Shown: positions 1-11,639, counted from the stretch's first letter. The stretch is DNA of 42,162 nucleotides from Suillus spraguei (GCA_016800925.1 JABCPU010000527.1:1-42162); one strand, 5' to 3'. Made by a program: numbers and translations. The notes: generated from the letters alone by a model not told the origin.

Positions 1-1140
1 AGAGATTGGAAAAGACCACTGGAAAGGCAGCTGGGCGAACCAGTCAGAGCCACACTTGATTCCAAGTGCGATTGGCCAGAACTCACGGTCATCTTTGCGA
101 TCATCATGGTCTGGCATGACAGCCACTGGCACCTCTTCAGGGGATGAGTTGGAAGGTGGTGAGTTTGATAATGACGAACCAGCGCAAAGTCTGCAGGCAG
201 TGCAAAGGAGTAAAGACAATAACTCTAAAGTAGGGAATGTGGGCAGTCAGCGAACCACAGCTACAGTAAGTGTGTTTACATGTCAAGATCCTATGTTAAT
301 GTGCCATCAACAGATGGGATTGCGAGTTTTGAAGGTGGAAGTAAACAACGCTGTGCAAGAAACGAAACAATTAAAGAAGTCCCTCAGAGAGCAATCTAAA
401 TCCGACCTGCCGTTTAAGAATGAGAATGCCAAACAATGCGATCAATTGATCTGCGCACTGTTGGATTGGGCTGGCACAACCAATGATCCATTTGGAACAA
501 ACAAACATCCAGACTTGATGGAATGACTTCAAGAACTATGGAACAAAATTTTTGAAGACATCAAGATTGATATTGCTGACCATCCCGCAGTGAAGAAAAA
601 GGTGGTTGTTTCTGGATGTACTATCAAATTAACACCGCTGATTGACAATTCTTCACTGGCATGCAGGCCACTGATAGACTCAATGAATGGTGAAGCGAGT
701 TTGGAAAGAGGGCCTTATAGCTATTGAAGAGGTTTTTCACCAAAATACAATCTACAGGAACAACCCTGATGCTTGTGCTGAACTCATTGCGGAATGCCTG
801 CCCCACACGCAAGATGGAAAGAAAGTCATTCCTTTCATTTATGGCAACCCAGAGGTATAGTACATTATGAACATCTTTGCTCATCTGAACACTGACCTGG
901 GGATAGAAGCTTCTCCGTTCTTGGGAAGATGCAACCCTCCTCGACATATTCTCATACCATGTTGAGTGAGTCGGAGATGCCCTAGAATCAAATGGAAAAT
1001 GGATGCATATCATCTCATATGCGAGCTCAGGGCAACAGATCAATAGCAGACAGGCTTTGACACTCGATGTTGTTGATGATGTCATGGAAGCTTGTGTGAA
1101 TATCCCAATCTCAGATGATGAGGATGAGGACAATGAGTAG
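1..1140 (+). pseudogene. Decayed multi-exon gene of unknown function, 5' end off the window
   Basis: The frame is open from base 2, so the true start lies left of the window. It runs to an in-frame TGA at 524-526, and the same frame then reads on sensibly (LQELWNKIFEDIKIDIADHP). Near 685 the coding sense moves to another frame (KRVWKEGLIAIEEVF), so a single-base indel is inferred. Two introns fit without breaking that second frame: 855-906, and 966-1046 with a GTGAGT donor. The last exon encodes an acidic tail (ISDDEDEDNE) ending at TAG 1138-1140. No domain is recognised. The TGA could be a decayed CGA. It may be a broken host gene or an unrecognised transposon protein; only the coding character and splice-like sites are seen. 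Confidence 0.5.
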
Positions 1141-2039
1141 AGGGTAGCGTGAGCCTAGCTAGGTACAGAGAATGTCTGCTCATAGAATGTCGCAAATGAT
1201 ATCCAGCCTGTGATGGCTTGTTTGATTATCTGGGTTGATGTCTGGTTAGTGTCTGGTTGGTCACTGCGTCTGGCCTGTGTCCAGAAATGTTGGTCTGTTA
1301 CTGACAGGTTCTATCTGTGTCCATAGACAGGGCTGGCGCTCTGAAGAGTCTGTATCCAGCCACTCCAGATGCTGCCAGAGCATGTGCACATTTTCTGATT
1401 GGCACTGCCAACTGGTAGTAACTTGTAGCACAGCGCTTCTTTTGAATCAACCAGTAGCGACCTGTAGCATCCTGTAGCAACTTGTAACACCTGAAAGCAC
1501 TAAAATGTCCATACTGGCTCTGAGACTTTCACATGTATCCATAATTCTTAGTAAGCAATCATGATTAAGAGTTTGTCATAATCTCTGTAGTACGATAAGA
1601 TGATATCAGTGCCAATTGCTGTGACTGTTTGCCACTCAATCAATAGCTTTGCCAGGTGGAAATCTTGGGATTGAGCTACTCTACTAAGTGTTAATAGTAC
1701 AGGCACAAGAAACTACTGGTAACTGAGAATAGCATGAAAGGTCTCCTTATCTGCAAAATTATTCACATAAAATTTCCATGCCAGCTGCAAACTATTGTTG
1801 CAGTTCATGCTGGCTGATACCTGTTGACTGAACCTGGGAATTAGCTGGATAGCATGGTGTACACTTTCCAGGGGTACTATGTCTCCCAGAGCAGTGTTGT
1901 TTGATCAAATATGATGGTGAACTAGAAACATATCAGTCACAGGCATGGGAGTGACAATGCAAACACCGTCGAAGGTGCTGACTGAGCTTTGTGAAAAGTT
2001 GAAGAAAAACATAGAGGAAAGGCTGGTTCAGATGGGGGC
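1141..2039. other. No recognisable gene
   Basis: About 0.9 kb without a convincing ORF, repeat array or LTR terminus. A short run of related words (gtagcaacctgtagcatc and neighbours, about 1425-1485) is the only local repetition seen. The right end may hold the degraded 3' flank of the Plavaka relic. Confidence 0.4.
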
Positions 2040-2352
2040 TTCAGTAATAGGCTGAAAGATAGATTTGACTTGGACAACGGCATAACCTAGCATTCTGTGA
2101 AAATCAAAGATACAAGTAAAAGGATTACACATACGTCCGGACGCTGCTAGTGAAAGCAGTTCACCACTTTCGTGAGCAATAAGGACAGTGTTTCATCTTC
2201 CAAATGGCATGGAAGAGCTTGGTGCTAGTGCCTGCATGGTCTGAGCAGGACTAACAACACAGCTATCTTGAGTGGAGCGCCACTGCAGGTGGAAATTATG
2301 CCAAACACGAAGGTGGTCAAAGGAAAGGGAGCAGTTAGGGCGACAGAATCGT

Positions 2353-2994
2353 TGTAACAAACATATTGGCACTGGGCTTAAAACCCCATATTTTGACACT
2401 CGTCTCACGTCTACAGGAGTTACCACTTGTCCATGGCCGTCTTACCCTTTAGCAGTACCGGCAGCATCCCACACTTACCGCACACTGTACCGACTGCCGC
2501 ACCATGTTCCACATACCAATGTCCTTCCATGTCCTTGCCACGTCCGCATAGCTCCATTTGGTGCGTTGTTTGTTTTCTGTTAGTTATCACTGATTCCACG
2601 GCAAGCCTTATTACATGTTGCCTCGTGCTGCAGTGCCTCATGCTATGTTTACTTATGGCAGTTACTACACTCCAGTGCTACTGATTTCGCCTAGAGTATT
2701 CCAAGCACATACAATTTAGGATATAAGCACCGCGTACCCTGCACGATACAAGCACCTGATTTTACACCATTGCACGTACTATAGGTCAGGATTATTGTCT
2801 AGCTCTGGATCTACCCAGTAGTGGACATAGTCTTTAAAGTTTCCTTATCACTCGTTAATACATCACGCTTGTTCTCTGTTACCGCTGGCATACCACTGGA
2901 CTTTTGACTGTTACTTTGACTGGACTTCTCACAGACCGCTACTTTACCGCTGAAAGTACCGCAGACTACTTTACTGTTTCCTTGCACCGCTCGT
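2353..2994 (+). repeat. LTR family D, copy 1, 3'-truncated
   Basis: It begins TGTAACAAACATATTGG and is closely similar to 3895-4520, with shared blocks such as gggcttaaaaccccatattt and gtactataggtcaggatta. It stops after ttgcaccgctcg, whereas copy 2 runs about 350 bp further, so the 3' third is missing. It sits between two Plavaka segments. Confidence 0.7.
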
Positions 2995-3894
2995 AAGGGG
3001 ACTGTTCTTGCCACGGCAACCACCAGCTGTGATGATAGAATCTTTATAGTGATGAAAATCGCGTAAGGCCTCAGCTAATGAGTGTAAGGTTTTGTCATAG
3101 AGGAAGAGATCCTGAGGTTGGAATATAAATTCTGTAATAGCGCATAGTGCGCATGCAACATTGTTGGGGACAATACCGACAATCATGGCAGGATGGAGCT
3201 TCTTGAGGTCTTGGTGATCTCAACCACTGAGCTGCTTCAGTGTAGATACACCATTTTCCAAATGGCGCACACCTACACGAGGTTGAAGAATGGATAGCCA
3301 ACAATTGAGTTCCGCTCCCCCCATGATGTTTATAGACCAAGTAATAGGGTGGTCAAAGAAAAACTTATGCCATTGATGAAGGGCATCTGGGGTCAAAAAG
3401 CAGGACAGGCATGCATCGCCCCAATCCATCCAGTATGGCTCAACTATGCCATTCAGATGCAGTGCCTGACATGCCTTATAGAAGGATGCAATGTCACAAG
3501 GGTCAGAAATAGTGCAGGCCTTTTCAATAGCGTTAAGAGTGTGAGAACGAGTTCGAGGAGAGTGTGAAAGAGCACCCCCAAATTGTGCAGAGACAGCGAG
3601 GGAAATTGGTGAGTGCTTCAAGGCAGTACATGCAATGAGGAGTTGCTCAGGGTAGTCAGCTATCCAGGAAACCAAAGGAGTATGAATTATGCGCAGATCA
3701 CCTCTTGTGTCTGACATGATGCAGCCATTACTAGCAGCAATCTTCAAATTATGCATGACAATCAAGATCATGAAATGATAGACTCGCACGGATAGAATCG
3801 CATGGACAGGTGGTGAGATGTCGAGAAATTCAGGTATTGGGAGGTAAGCAATCAAAGTGAACGCATGTGATGTTGCTTTCATATGAACACCTGC

Positions 3895-4861
3895 TGTAAC
3901 GAACATACTGGCGCTGGGCTTAAAACCCCATATTTTGACATTCGTCTCATGTCTGTAGGAGTTACCACTTGTCCATGGCCATCTTACCCCTTTAGCATTA
4001 CTGGTGGCATCCCATGCTTACCGCACACCGTACCGACTACCGCACCTCATTCCATGTACCGATGTCCTCCCATGTTCTTGCCGTGTCTGCATAGCTCCAT
4101 TTGGTGCGTTGTTTGTTTTATGTTTGTTATCACTGATTCCATGGCAAGTCTTATTACATGTTGCCTTGTGCTGCAGTGCCTCGCGCTATGTTTACATACG
4201 GCGGTTACCACACTCGAGTGCTACTGATCTCGCCTTGAGTATTCCAAGTACATATGATTTAGGATATAAGCACTGCGTACCCCGCACGATACAGTACCTG
4301 ATTTTACACCATTGCACGTACTATAGGTCAGGATTATTGTCTAGCTCTGGATCAACCCAGTAGTAGACGTAGTCTTTAAAGTTCCTTATCACTCGTTAGT
4401 TGATCACACTTGTTCTCTGTTACCGCTGGCATACCACTGGACTTTTGATTGTTATTTTGACTGAACTTCTCATGCACCGCTACTTTACCGCTGAAAGTAC
4501 CATGGACTTCTTTACTGTTTCTTTGCACCGCTCACAACCCTACTGCTACCGCAGATATCATCGCTCAACATCGCTTGGTTGACGCAACTGTTTCTGACTA
4601 TATCTCGACCACAGTAGTACCGCTACTTACAACGCTAGTTCCGGCAGCATCATTGCTGACTGCGGCAACTTACCACTGACCACGACGCTTCATTTGCACA
4701 TAAGTTGGACTTGAACTTGACCATACTGATAGGCATCCCCCTTTAGGGTCGAACACTCTTGTTTTCAGAAGTGAAGCAGACTAGACGGAGCACAAGACTC
4801 ACATACTAACTTAGGAGGTAGTTTATCTACAGCCCAGGTTAGGTTGTATCTTTACACCGCA
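3895..4861 (+). repeat. LTR family D, copy 2, near full length, solo
   Basis: It starts TGTAACGAACATACTGG and ends near ttgtatctttacaccgca, about 965 bp in all. It lies inside the Plavaka relic between DKLPPGHSFVIF and VHMKATSHAF. No exact target duplication is visible and some transposase sequence is missing around it, so insertion was probably accompanied or followed by deletion. It has no internal genes, so it is a solo LTR. Confidence 0.7.
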
Positions 4862-5305
4862 TGAATATGACAAATGAATGGCCTGGAGGAAGCTTATCCT
4901 GACAACCATTGTTAATACAGTGAGTATTCAGCATCAATAGGTACCACCCACCTGTATCTCCCATGCATGATCAGCACTCATCAACTCTCCATAAACTCGC
5001 TGTCTATCCAGACCTTCAAATTCTCTGTATGGCTGAAAGTCCATACAAGGCGTAAAGACTGGGTTGGCAAAAAAATGTTTAACAATGTCCAGACCATCCC
5101 TCCAATATAGCATCAGCGGCGCTTTCATCTTATAGGAACCAACCTTGATTTGCTGGTGGTACCATCAAGGAACCTCAGGTAATGCTTCAATCCAAGCTCG
5201 CAGATCTTTAGATGTATTAAAAGAGGGTGGATTATTCTTCGTCTATATTTATCATTAATATACTGGTACAAGAATGTTGATAGGTAACTTACATGCTCAA
5301 GGCAG

Positions 5306-6187
5306 TGTAAAGATACAATCTAGCCTGGGCTGTAGATGAACCATGGCCTAAACTAGTATGCAAGTCTTGTGCTCTACCTAGTCTGCTTCACTTGCGAAGG
5401 CAAGAACATTCAACCCTAAAGGGAATGCTAAGTTAATATAGTTTGATAATGCCCAACCTGTGGTGCGTGACTGCCATCGGAGGTAGCGAGATGCTAGCGG
5501 TGACCTCCGGTCCATGGGAAACTAGCGGTAAAACTAGCGGTAAGCGCGGGAAAGTGGTAGACAAGCGGTAGTGCAAGTGGTAAAACTGCGGTAGTGCGTG
5601 CAGTAAAACTGTGGTAAGGCATGGGAAACTGGTAATAAAACAAGCGGTGAAGCGTGGGAAAGCAGTAATGAGCAGTGGTGCATGCAGCAGTAAAACAATT
5701 CTTAAGAGACAGTGACTTCGGCAAAAGACTTTATTCCATTAGAGACAGTAGTGGTGACAATTCCTAAGTACCGTGTGTACCATAGAGGGAAAAGTAAAAG
5801 TACCAGAATGTGCGAAGAGTCCTTTTAACATGTACCATGAACGGCTGGAATACATAGCAAGAACGGTAGTGAGATAGAGATATTTAGCTAAGAGGCACGC
5901 AGCGAGCAAGCGGTGTCATGGAAGGTAAGGTAAGTCTTGCTGTAGCTTTAGTAACAGCGGAAACAAATATGCTACGCACCAATGGATTTTAGACAGAAAT
6001 GGAATGGACAGGAGGACATCGGTAGTGAGATTTGGTAAGGGGCAAGGATCCATGGAGCGAAAACAGTACCGGTGAAGTGAAAAGGCTGATGCTTGCTATA
6101 GGGGTTTTCTCAGTAGCCGCTGTAGGTAGTAACGAGACACTTGTGTAAAATGGCACTTTCATGGTCAGCATGACTTTGTTCACTACA
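5306..6187 (-). repeat. Solo LTR (family E) inside the Plavaka relic
   Basis: On the minus strand it begins TGTAGTGAACAAAG and ends TTGTATCTTTACA, giving TG...CA ends and 882 bp. GCAG flanks it on both sides (5302-5305 and 6188-6191), a 4-bp target duplication. Its 5' part resembles LTR C and its 3' part resembles LTR D, so E may be a recombinant or an intermediate of those families. The middle is rich in short gcggtaaaactagcggtaa-type repetition. Confidence 0.75.
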
Positions 6188-6959
6188 GCAGAGAAAGGTA
6201 TCGATTTCCTTCTGCAATAATCCCCCCCGAAAGCCAGCATGCCAAGTCAAACTTGGATTTTGATGCAAAAGGATAATAAATGTTTTCTGTTGAACGGATA
6301 GTAGCATATTTGTCATTGTCCATTCAGTGAAGAAGATTTTTCCCACCAGGTTTGACAATTGGTGTATTGGAATGATATTCCCTTATCGTGCCAGGATGTG
6401 GACCTGTGGAGGGATTGACAGATACGAGGGGGGCATCACATACTGAGCTGACCGCAGGGCATTCAGCATGTGGCATTGTGAGTTCTTCAACATCATCCAG
6501 GGGATCAAAGTCTTTATCATATTCCCCATATACTAGGTGCATGGTGAGCTTCAGTTGCTGTTTGGGTGAGAATACATACCATTTTTCTCTATTTCTTGGT
6601 CCTCAATATAGTGGTTGTCACCATATATCAAGGGTTCCTTCATAACTTGTATAATTAGTTCAGAGCTCACCAAGTGCCAGCTGCCTTGCCGGAAATACTT
6701 CATTTCATATTGGCATTGGCCCACTGGTTGTGGGGTATCGCTGGAATTAGCAAATTTTCGATGAACTCAACTCACTGTGTGAGTTTCCCATCTGTCAGGC
6801 TGGTATTACAATCAACATACAAGTCCCTTGCATGCTACTGAAGAATTTCATGCCCTGCGCAAGCAGCACTGGTAGCTCAATTACATCAGGGAGCCTGAGT
6901 ACCAGATCTTTCAAGAGTCTAAGGTCCATTCATCATCAAGAGCAAGTGACCCATATGCT

Positions 6960-7470
6960 CACTATGCACTGCAGTGTTTCATCTGGGTCGCCTCCCACAT
7001 CTGAGGCACCTAATAGCTCTCCCATTTTGAAGAGTAGTTTAAGAGCTAGGTCTGCTTATTATCATAAACAATTTTCCCCAAGTGCTTAATTCACTGACTA
7101 TGCACTCCAGTGTTTCACCGCCTCCCACATCTGAGGTGCCTCATAGCTCGTCCATCTCAAAGAGTCACTCTTTGAGCTTAAGGGCTAGTTCTCTGGTGAC
7201 CCCAAGCAAGTATAATAGGTATGTTTATTCAATTAGTATTGTTTATGTGCTACATCAAGAAGAACTCCAGTGTCTCACCACCTTCCACATCTGAGGTGCT
7301 TGATAGCTCTCCCATTGTGAAGAGTCATAACTTCTCCTACTTGAGGACTGGTTTGCCAGTGACCCCAGTCAAGACTAAGTCTGTTTTTTTTTCTGTTTTT
7401 GTCTGATATAAAATAACTGGTATTCGCTATGACTCAGAGTATCCACTGTTGAATTACAGGTGCCTGCATA
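6960..7470 (+). repeat. Tandem duplication of an exon-intron unit
   Basis: At least three copies begin near 6968, 7100 and 7266. Each carries CTCCAGTGTTTCACC-like sequence, then cccacatctgaggtgcc and agctctcccattgtgaagag. They encode variants of SSVSPPPTSEV followed by a short Ser-rich run. A weaker fourth copy starts near 7455. Between copies lie AT-rich stretches that look like introns (gtatgtttattcaattagt, near 7218). The period is roughly 130-185 bp. Confidence 0.6.
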
Positions 7471-7633
7471 TCAGGTGCCAACTAGCTCTCCCATCCTGGG
7501 GAGTAGCTTCCCAATACCAAGTAGCTCCCCCATGCTGAGGGGTAGCTCTCCTACCGATGGGGTTTCACTCCTCTCAACCACCATGTTGGATGAGTGCAAC
7601 CCTATGATGGCTAACACATATAACTCTCACAAG

Positions 7634-8362
7634 TGTTAAGACCATACTCAAAGGGTGAAAGACCTGAAGGGCTTTGGCCTCAGTTCGTGCACTGTGCCCC
7701 TTTCCTGAGTAATGCCCCTTATTTCAGAGGAAGGATAAATGTCCGAAGATCTGGAAGTAGTAGCATGGTGGATCCATACATCCGAAGGTTATCCAGAACG
7801 TGGAGATGGAATGAGGATTAAGACTAGTCTCAGAACGAGTCCCTTAACTAGAAACTAACAGAGGTAGACTACCGAAGGTAGAGTCAGAGATGTAGACTGT
7901 AGGAATCAATCCTAAGTCTTGGAAGATAAACTGGAGTTGGAAGTAACTCAAGTCCGGAGGAACAGAATGAGCAGTATCTAAGATGATATTTGAACTAAGG
8001 TTCTACAGAGATCTACAAGTGGTTTATATACTGTAAGTAACTAGCATGGATAATCAATGAGTCCGGGACCAAGGGCTATGTATGAAGTATAATGGAAGCC
8101 TATTAGTTAATGCACAGTGGATCAGTAAGCACAAGTCAGAAATGAAACACAGGTAACAGATCAATAAGCAGGACAGAAATATACACAGCCAGAATACCAG
8201 AAACAGGAGGGATGCCGAAAGGAGATAGACGCAGATATACACAGGGGAGTTAGAGTGCAAGAAGTGGGCACTTTCGGATGGGTGATCCAGACAGGATCTG
8301 TGGACCGGACAGAAGTAGGATCAATCTGATCAGATCTGAGATCAGAAATATGGTATATGACA
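7634..8362 (+). repeat. Solo LTR (family L-like) with ACAAG target duplication
   Basis: It begins TGTTAAGACCATACTC and ends AATATGGTATATGACA, 729 bp. The 5-bp sequence ACAAG lies directly outside both ends (7629-7633 and 8363-8367), a perfect LTR-retroelement target duplication. A block around 7675-7730 (ggcctcagttcgtgcactgt) matches the L LTRs at 14937-16089 and 19414-20080. No internal genes are present. Confidence 0.85.
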
Positions 8363-8880
8363 ACAAGAGGCCGCACCAGTACACCATGCTGCTGCCTGAT
8401 GGACTTGCAGACCATGAGAACTTTGCCATGAAGAAACCCAGGCTGTTGCTCACAACGGTATGTCACCCTCACCTGAATGCAGTCCAAAAACTTATACATA
8501 TTTTAATTCACTTGCAATTGATTCCCCAATTCCAAAATATATTTCAATCAATGTATGCTTGAGCTTTTTCATATCAGCCGCCAGACTTTCACTGCCAGGA
8601 TGGAATACTAGCGCCTGCACGCTGAGGAACTGGAGCTGATCACGTTGCTGATGAGAGATGAAATGGAGGAGTCTCAGGCATATTTGTCAAGAGCTGATTT
8701 GCAGATAAGCTCACTGCGGAACAGCCTGCATGATGCAGGCATGGCTGTGATAGGGAATAAATGGAGAAAAGATGCCAAGAAGGAGATCAAAAATTGCAGG
8801 TTGTTCCCCAGTCGCACAGACCACGAGGTCGATGACAGTGGTGACTCATGCAATTCTTTGGTTTCTTCTTGATGCAATGG

Positions 8881-9358
8881 CAGTGTCAATGATAAGTTGC
8901 AGGCAAGTAAGGGGTCATATCACTAACAAACAACTATTATTCAATCCCTGAGCCCAATTACTCTTATCTGATCGTTTATAGACTACAAAAAATTACATAT
9001 GTACATGTGTACTATCAGTGATGATGGCTGGCAGTACAAATATAAGAATATGAATTCTTCTTTCTGATGGTGATGGCTGCTATCTCGACGATCACTGCAA
9101 TCACAACCCTGTCATGTGAGTGCCAGTGCTAGAGATTCATACTTGAGCTGAATCTTACTGTTTCCCTGCTTATTTGGGTCATATTACTCACGCCTTGTGC
9201 TGCAATCGATAAAACAGTGCCAGCAGGCCTGCAGGTTCGCTTTGAAGCTGAACTGATCATGTGCTCATTCATCCATCCCCCAAACCTGAACCATAGCTTT
9301 ATTCAAAGGTGATTGTTTAATCGGGTAACTCAATTTATATTCCTCTAATGCTACTAGT
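8881..9358. other. Intergenic, nothing recognised
   Basis: AT-rich spacer between two plus-strand gene fragments. No repeat, LTR end or credible ORF was seen. Confidence 0.4.
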
Positions 9359-9949
9359 ATGCCTCGCACTAGCAGCCAAGCTGGGCATGGGTGTGGCAGT
9401 GATGCACAGTCTGGCGTTGATGAACACAGAGCGTCAATCCCCCCAATCCCCCCCTTCCAACCAATTCCCTATCAAACAAGTCTGACTGACTTGGGAATAG
9501 CAACAGAATGTCAAACTGCTGCTAATAATATGATACATGTATGTATGCTTTGCTTCAGTATGTTCTCAGTTCAATACTAATGATGATTCAAGACAGATGG
9601 TACTACCATTGATGTATTGCAGCAACATCAATCTTGCTCTAGAGCAGCCCAGTTGCTGCCGCAGAATTGGTTTAGACCATACACAATTCCATCCTCACAT
9701 GCCTCCAGCCAGCGAACATCATCGAGGGCCTCAATGAGCACCATGTTGTTAGACGATCTCAACAATGGCACCTGTTCACAGCATGCAAAGCGTGGTTTGA
9801 AACATGGTGCATTGAAATCCTCAAAAATCGGATTTTACAATGAGAAGGACAAGCAAAATGTGTACTATGCATGGAAACTTGTCATGCTCAATATGCTCCT
9901 TGAGACCGGTGGGAGGATAATCGCAGCACCTTGGAAGCTGTTGCTATAG
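9359..9949 (+). CDS. Two-exon gene of unknown function (about 178 aa)
   Basis: Exon 1 at 9359-9538 starts at ATG (MPRTSSQAGHGCG) and is exactly 60 codons. A 54-nt intron (9539-9592) has donor GTATGT and acceptor TTCAAG. Exon 2 at 9593-9949 continues in phase 0 with 118 codons to TAG. The protein is Ser/Gln-rich and low complexity at first, then has a more ordered C-terminus (KIGFYNEKDKQNVYYAWKLV, MLNMLLETGG). No domain is recognised. LTR C starts 38 bp after the stop, so the reading frame may originally have been longer and been cut off by that insertion. The clean phase and splice sites support a real gene; whether it is expressed or complete is unknown. Confidence 0.5.
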
Positions 9950-9986
9950 AATGCTTGTCCTCAGCATGTGCAACAACTGGTCACGG

Positions 9987-10970
9987 TGTAGCGAGCAAAG
10001 TCACACTGACCATCAAACCCCCGTTTTTGACAAGTGTCTCATTAGCGTCTGCGGCGGCAACCAAGCAATTCCCTTATAGCGAGCAAATAGCCTTTTTGCT
10101 CAGCTAAGGTGGAACCGTTCTTAATCCATGGACCCTTACCAGATCCTCACGCCAATGCCCTCATGTCCCATCCAAATCCATCTAGATCCATTGGTGTGTA
10201 GTTATGTACTTCGCTTCTGCCATTACTAAACCTACAGCAGGATTTACCTTGCGTCTCAAGGGGCTGCTGCATGCTGTGTGCCTCTTAACTAATACCCTGT
10301 TTATTTTCTTTCTTGCTCCCAGACTCGCCTAATAATCTTGTACATGCTTGCATATGTTAAAATGACTCATCATACATACCATTACCATTACTTCCCGTTA
10401 CATCCCATCACTTGGACTTAGTATCAGAACACTCGCTAGTTGGAATTAATTTGCCTTTGAACCTTTCTCTGTTCAAATCTCGCTCATTGATTTAACCACC
10501 AGTAACTTAACCACTCGAAGTACTGCACAACTTTCGACTTCGCTACTCATAACCAGACCACGGCCAGTGATCTTGCTGGGTCACTACTTCTTTTACTGCC
10601 TCTTTCGTCGCCTACTTCGCTCTTACAGAGCCGCCGTAACCACTACTGCTACCACACCACAAGTAGTAACATTGTATTTGTTTTACAGGAATTTATTTTG
10701 TTCTTGCTCTCGCTAGCTAACTGCTGCAGCTACACGTACCGCACAGGTACTGCTGACATTGCGCTATTACTGCCGACATACCGCAGCAGCCGCTAACTTT
10801 GAAAGTTGAAGTCTTTGTTTCTATATTAGTTCTTTCATGTTTCCTTTGCACTAACTTAGAAGGAATTGCTTCTATCACAGTCCTCTTGGGTTGAACATCT
10901 CACTCACACCTTCAGTAGGATTATTGTTGCGCTTATACTTAGGCCAGCAGTAGTTTCTTCGTTTCAACAG
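9987..10970 (+). repeat. LTR family C, full-length copy
   Basis: It starts TGTAGCGAGCAAAGTC and ends TTCGTTTCAACA, about 984 bp, with TG...CA ends. Other copies are at 11346-11561 plus 20488-20773 (split, plus strand) and 20774-21708 (minus strand). Shared blocks include gacaagtgtctcattarcgt and tccattggtgygtag. No clear target duplication was seen (cacgg left, gtatg right). Confidence 0.75.
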
Positions 10971-11017
10971 TATGTGTTTTTTTATTGATCATAAATGCAT
11001 ACTTATTTGTAAGTAGT

Positions 11018-11306
11018 TACTGAACCTACGACTGGAGTTGTTAAGCTCATTTTAGACAAACTATCGAATATACAAGGCAAGTTGGTTCAAGAAGCCGAAA
11101 CATGGCTACCAGCCCTTGGCCTTCAGCCCGATATTACTTTGATGCCAGAAGACGACATGGCATGCATAAGAGCACGTGCAAACACCTTGTTAGATGAAGC
11201 CAATCTTGAAGATTACTTCTTGAATGGATGGGACGAGCACTCAAAAGTGCTTGTATTTTCAACTATTATTTACTTCAATTTTCATCAAGGCTTTTGGTTT
11301 GGGTGA
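11018..11306 (+). pseudogene. Short coding remnant between two LTR C copies
   Basis: The stretch reads openly (KLILDKLSNIQGKLVQEAE, then ALGLQPDITLMPEDDM and LLDEANLEDYFLNGW) to TGA at 11304-11306. It lacks an obvious start; an intron acceptor upstream is possible. It lies between same-orientation LTR C copies, so it could be what remains of the interior of an LTR C element or captured host sequence. Not recognised. Confidence 0.35.
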
Positions 11307-11345
11307 AACTCGCCCTTCCTCAATGACCCAGCAGCAAGAACGCGG

Positions 11346-11561
11346 TGTAGCAAGAAAAGCCACACTGACTGTCAAAACCCCATTTTCAACAAGTGTCTCA
11401 TTAACGTCTGCAGCGGCAACCGAAGAATTTCCTTATAGCAACAAAATAGCCTTTTTTCTCTGCTAAGGCGGAACTGTCCTTCTCCCATGAACCCTTACTG
11501 GATCCTCGTGCCAATGCTCTCATGTCCTGTCCTATTCTGTCTAGAATCCATTGGTGCGTAG
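11346..11561 (+). repeat. LTR C fragment, left piece of a split LTR
   Basis: It starts TGTAGCAAGAAAAGCC and matches the first 215 bp of LTR C up to ccattggtgcgtag. The LTR sequence stops there and resumes at 20488 with gtagttacctcgcttcc. The LTR is therefore interrupted by the 11562-20487 insertion, and GTAG is present on both sides. Confidence 0.75.
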
Positions 11562-11639
11562 TGAGCCCCTTCAGTGACAAACTCCGTACTATATGGGTCA
11601 CCCGACCCACATAATATCCCATCAAAGACGGGCCAGCGG

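Larger units (their letters stand above)
2040..6660 (-). pseudogene. Plavaka-type (CACTA-like) transposase relic, broken by three LTRs
   Basis: Reading right to left, the pieces follow the order of a Plavaka transposase. 6542-6188 has the N-terminal block (YYPFASKSKFDLACWL then EIDTFLC). 5305-4862 has MLYWRDGLDIVKHFFANPVF and AWEIQ. 3906-3220 has the core (HAFTLIAYLPIPEF, TPLVSWIADYPEQ, FLTPDALHQWHKFFFDH, GVSTLKQLSG). 3186-3010 has the EALRDFHHYKDSI block. 2350-2040 has the C-terminal LRVWHNFHLQW, PAQTMQALAPSS and a final GYAVVQVKSIF block. Splice-like junctions are visible (for example after LEH near 5295, and before DKLPPGH near 4885). The chain is interrupted by LTRs at 2353-2994, 3895-4861 and 5306-6187 and has internal stops (for example P-TGA-W), so it is dead. 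Family assignment rests on remembered motif order; the fungal Plavaka group is a known CACTA relative. Confidence 0.85.
6832..8872 (+). pseudogene. Ser/Pro-rich, coiled-coil-ended gene split by a solo LTR
   Basis: Coding-like exons run left to right. Around 6832-7050 lies a Ser-rich exon. Related repeat exons follow to about 7380, then an exon at 7458-7633 (VPTSSPILGSSFPIPSSSPM and onward). The frame meets the solo LTR at 7634 and resumes after it at 8368 (RPHQYTMLLPDGLADHENFA) once one copy of the ACAAG duplication is discounted. After an intron starting with GTATGT near 8459, a heptad-rich tail (EELELITLLMRDEMEE, LQISSLRNSLHDAG) ends at TGA about 8870. An in-frame TAG follows MEY near 8611. 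No domain is recognised; a host gene or an unknown transposon gene are both possible. Exon limits are approximate. Confidence 0.5.

Noticed and set aside
9359..9949. Assignment of the two-exon gene to a named basidiomycete domain family
   Set aside because: Only a vague resemblance in the KIGFYNEKDKQNVYYAW stretch; no diagnostic motif could be confirmed without a search.
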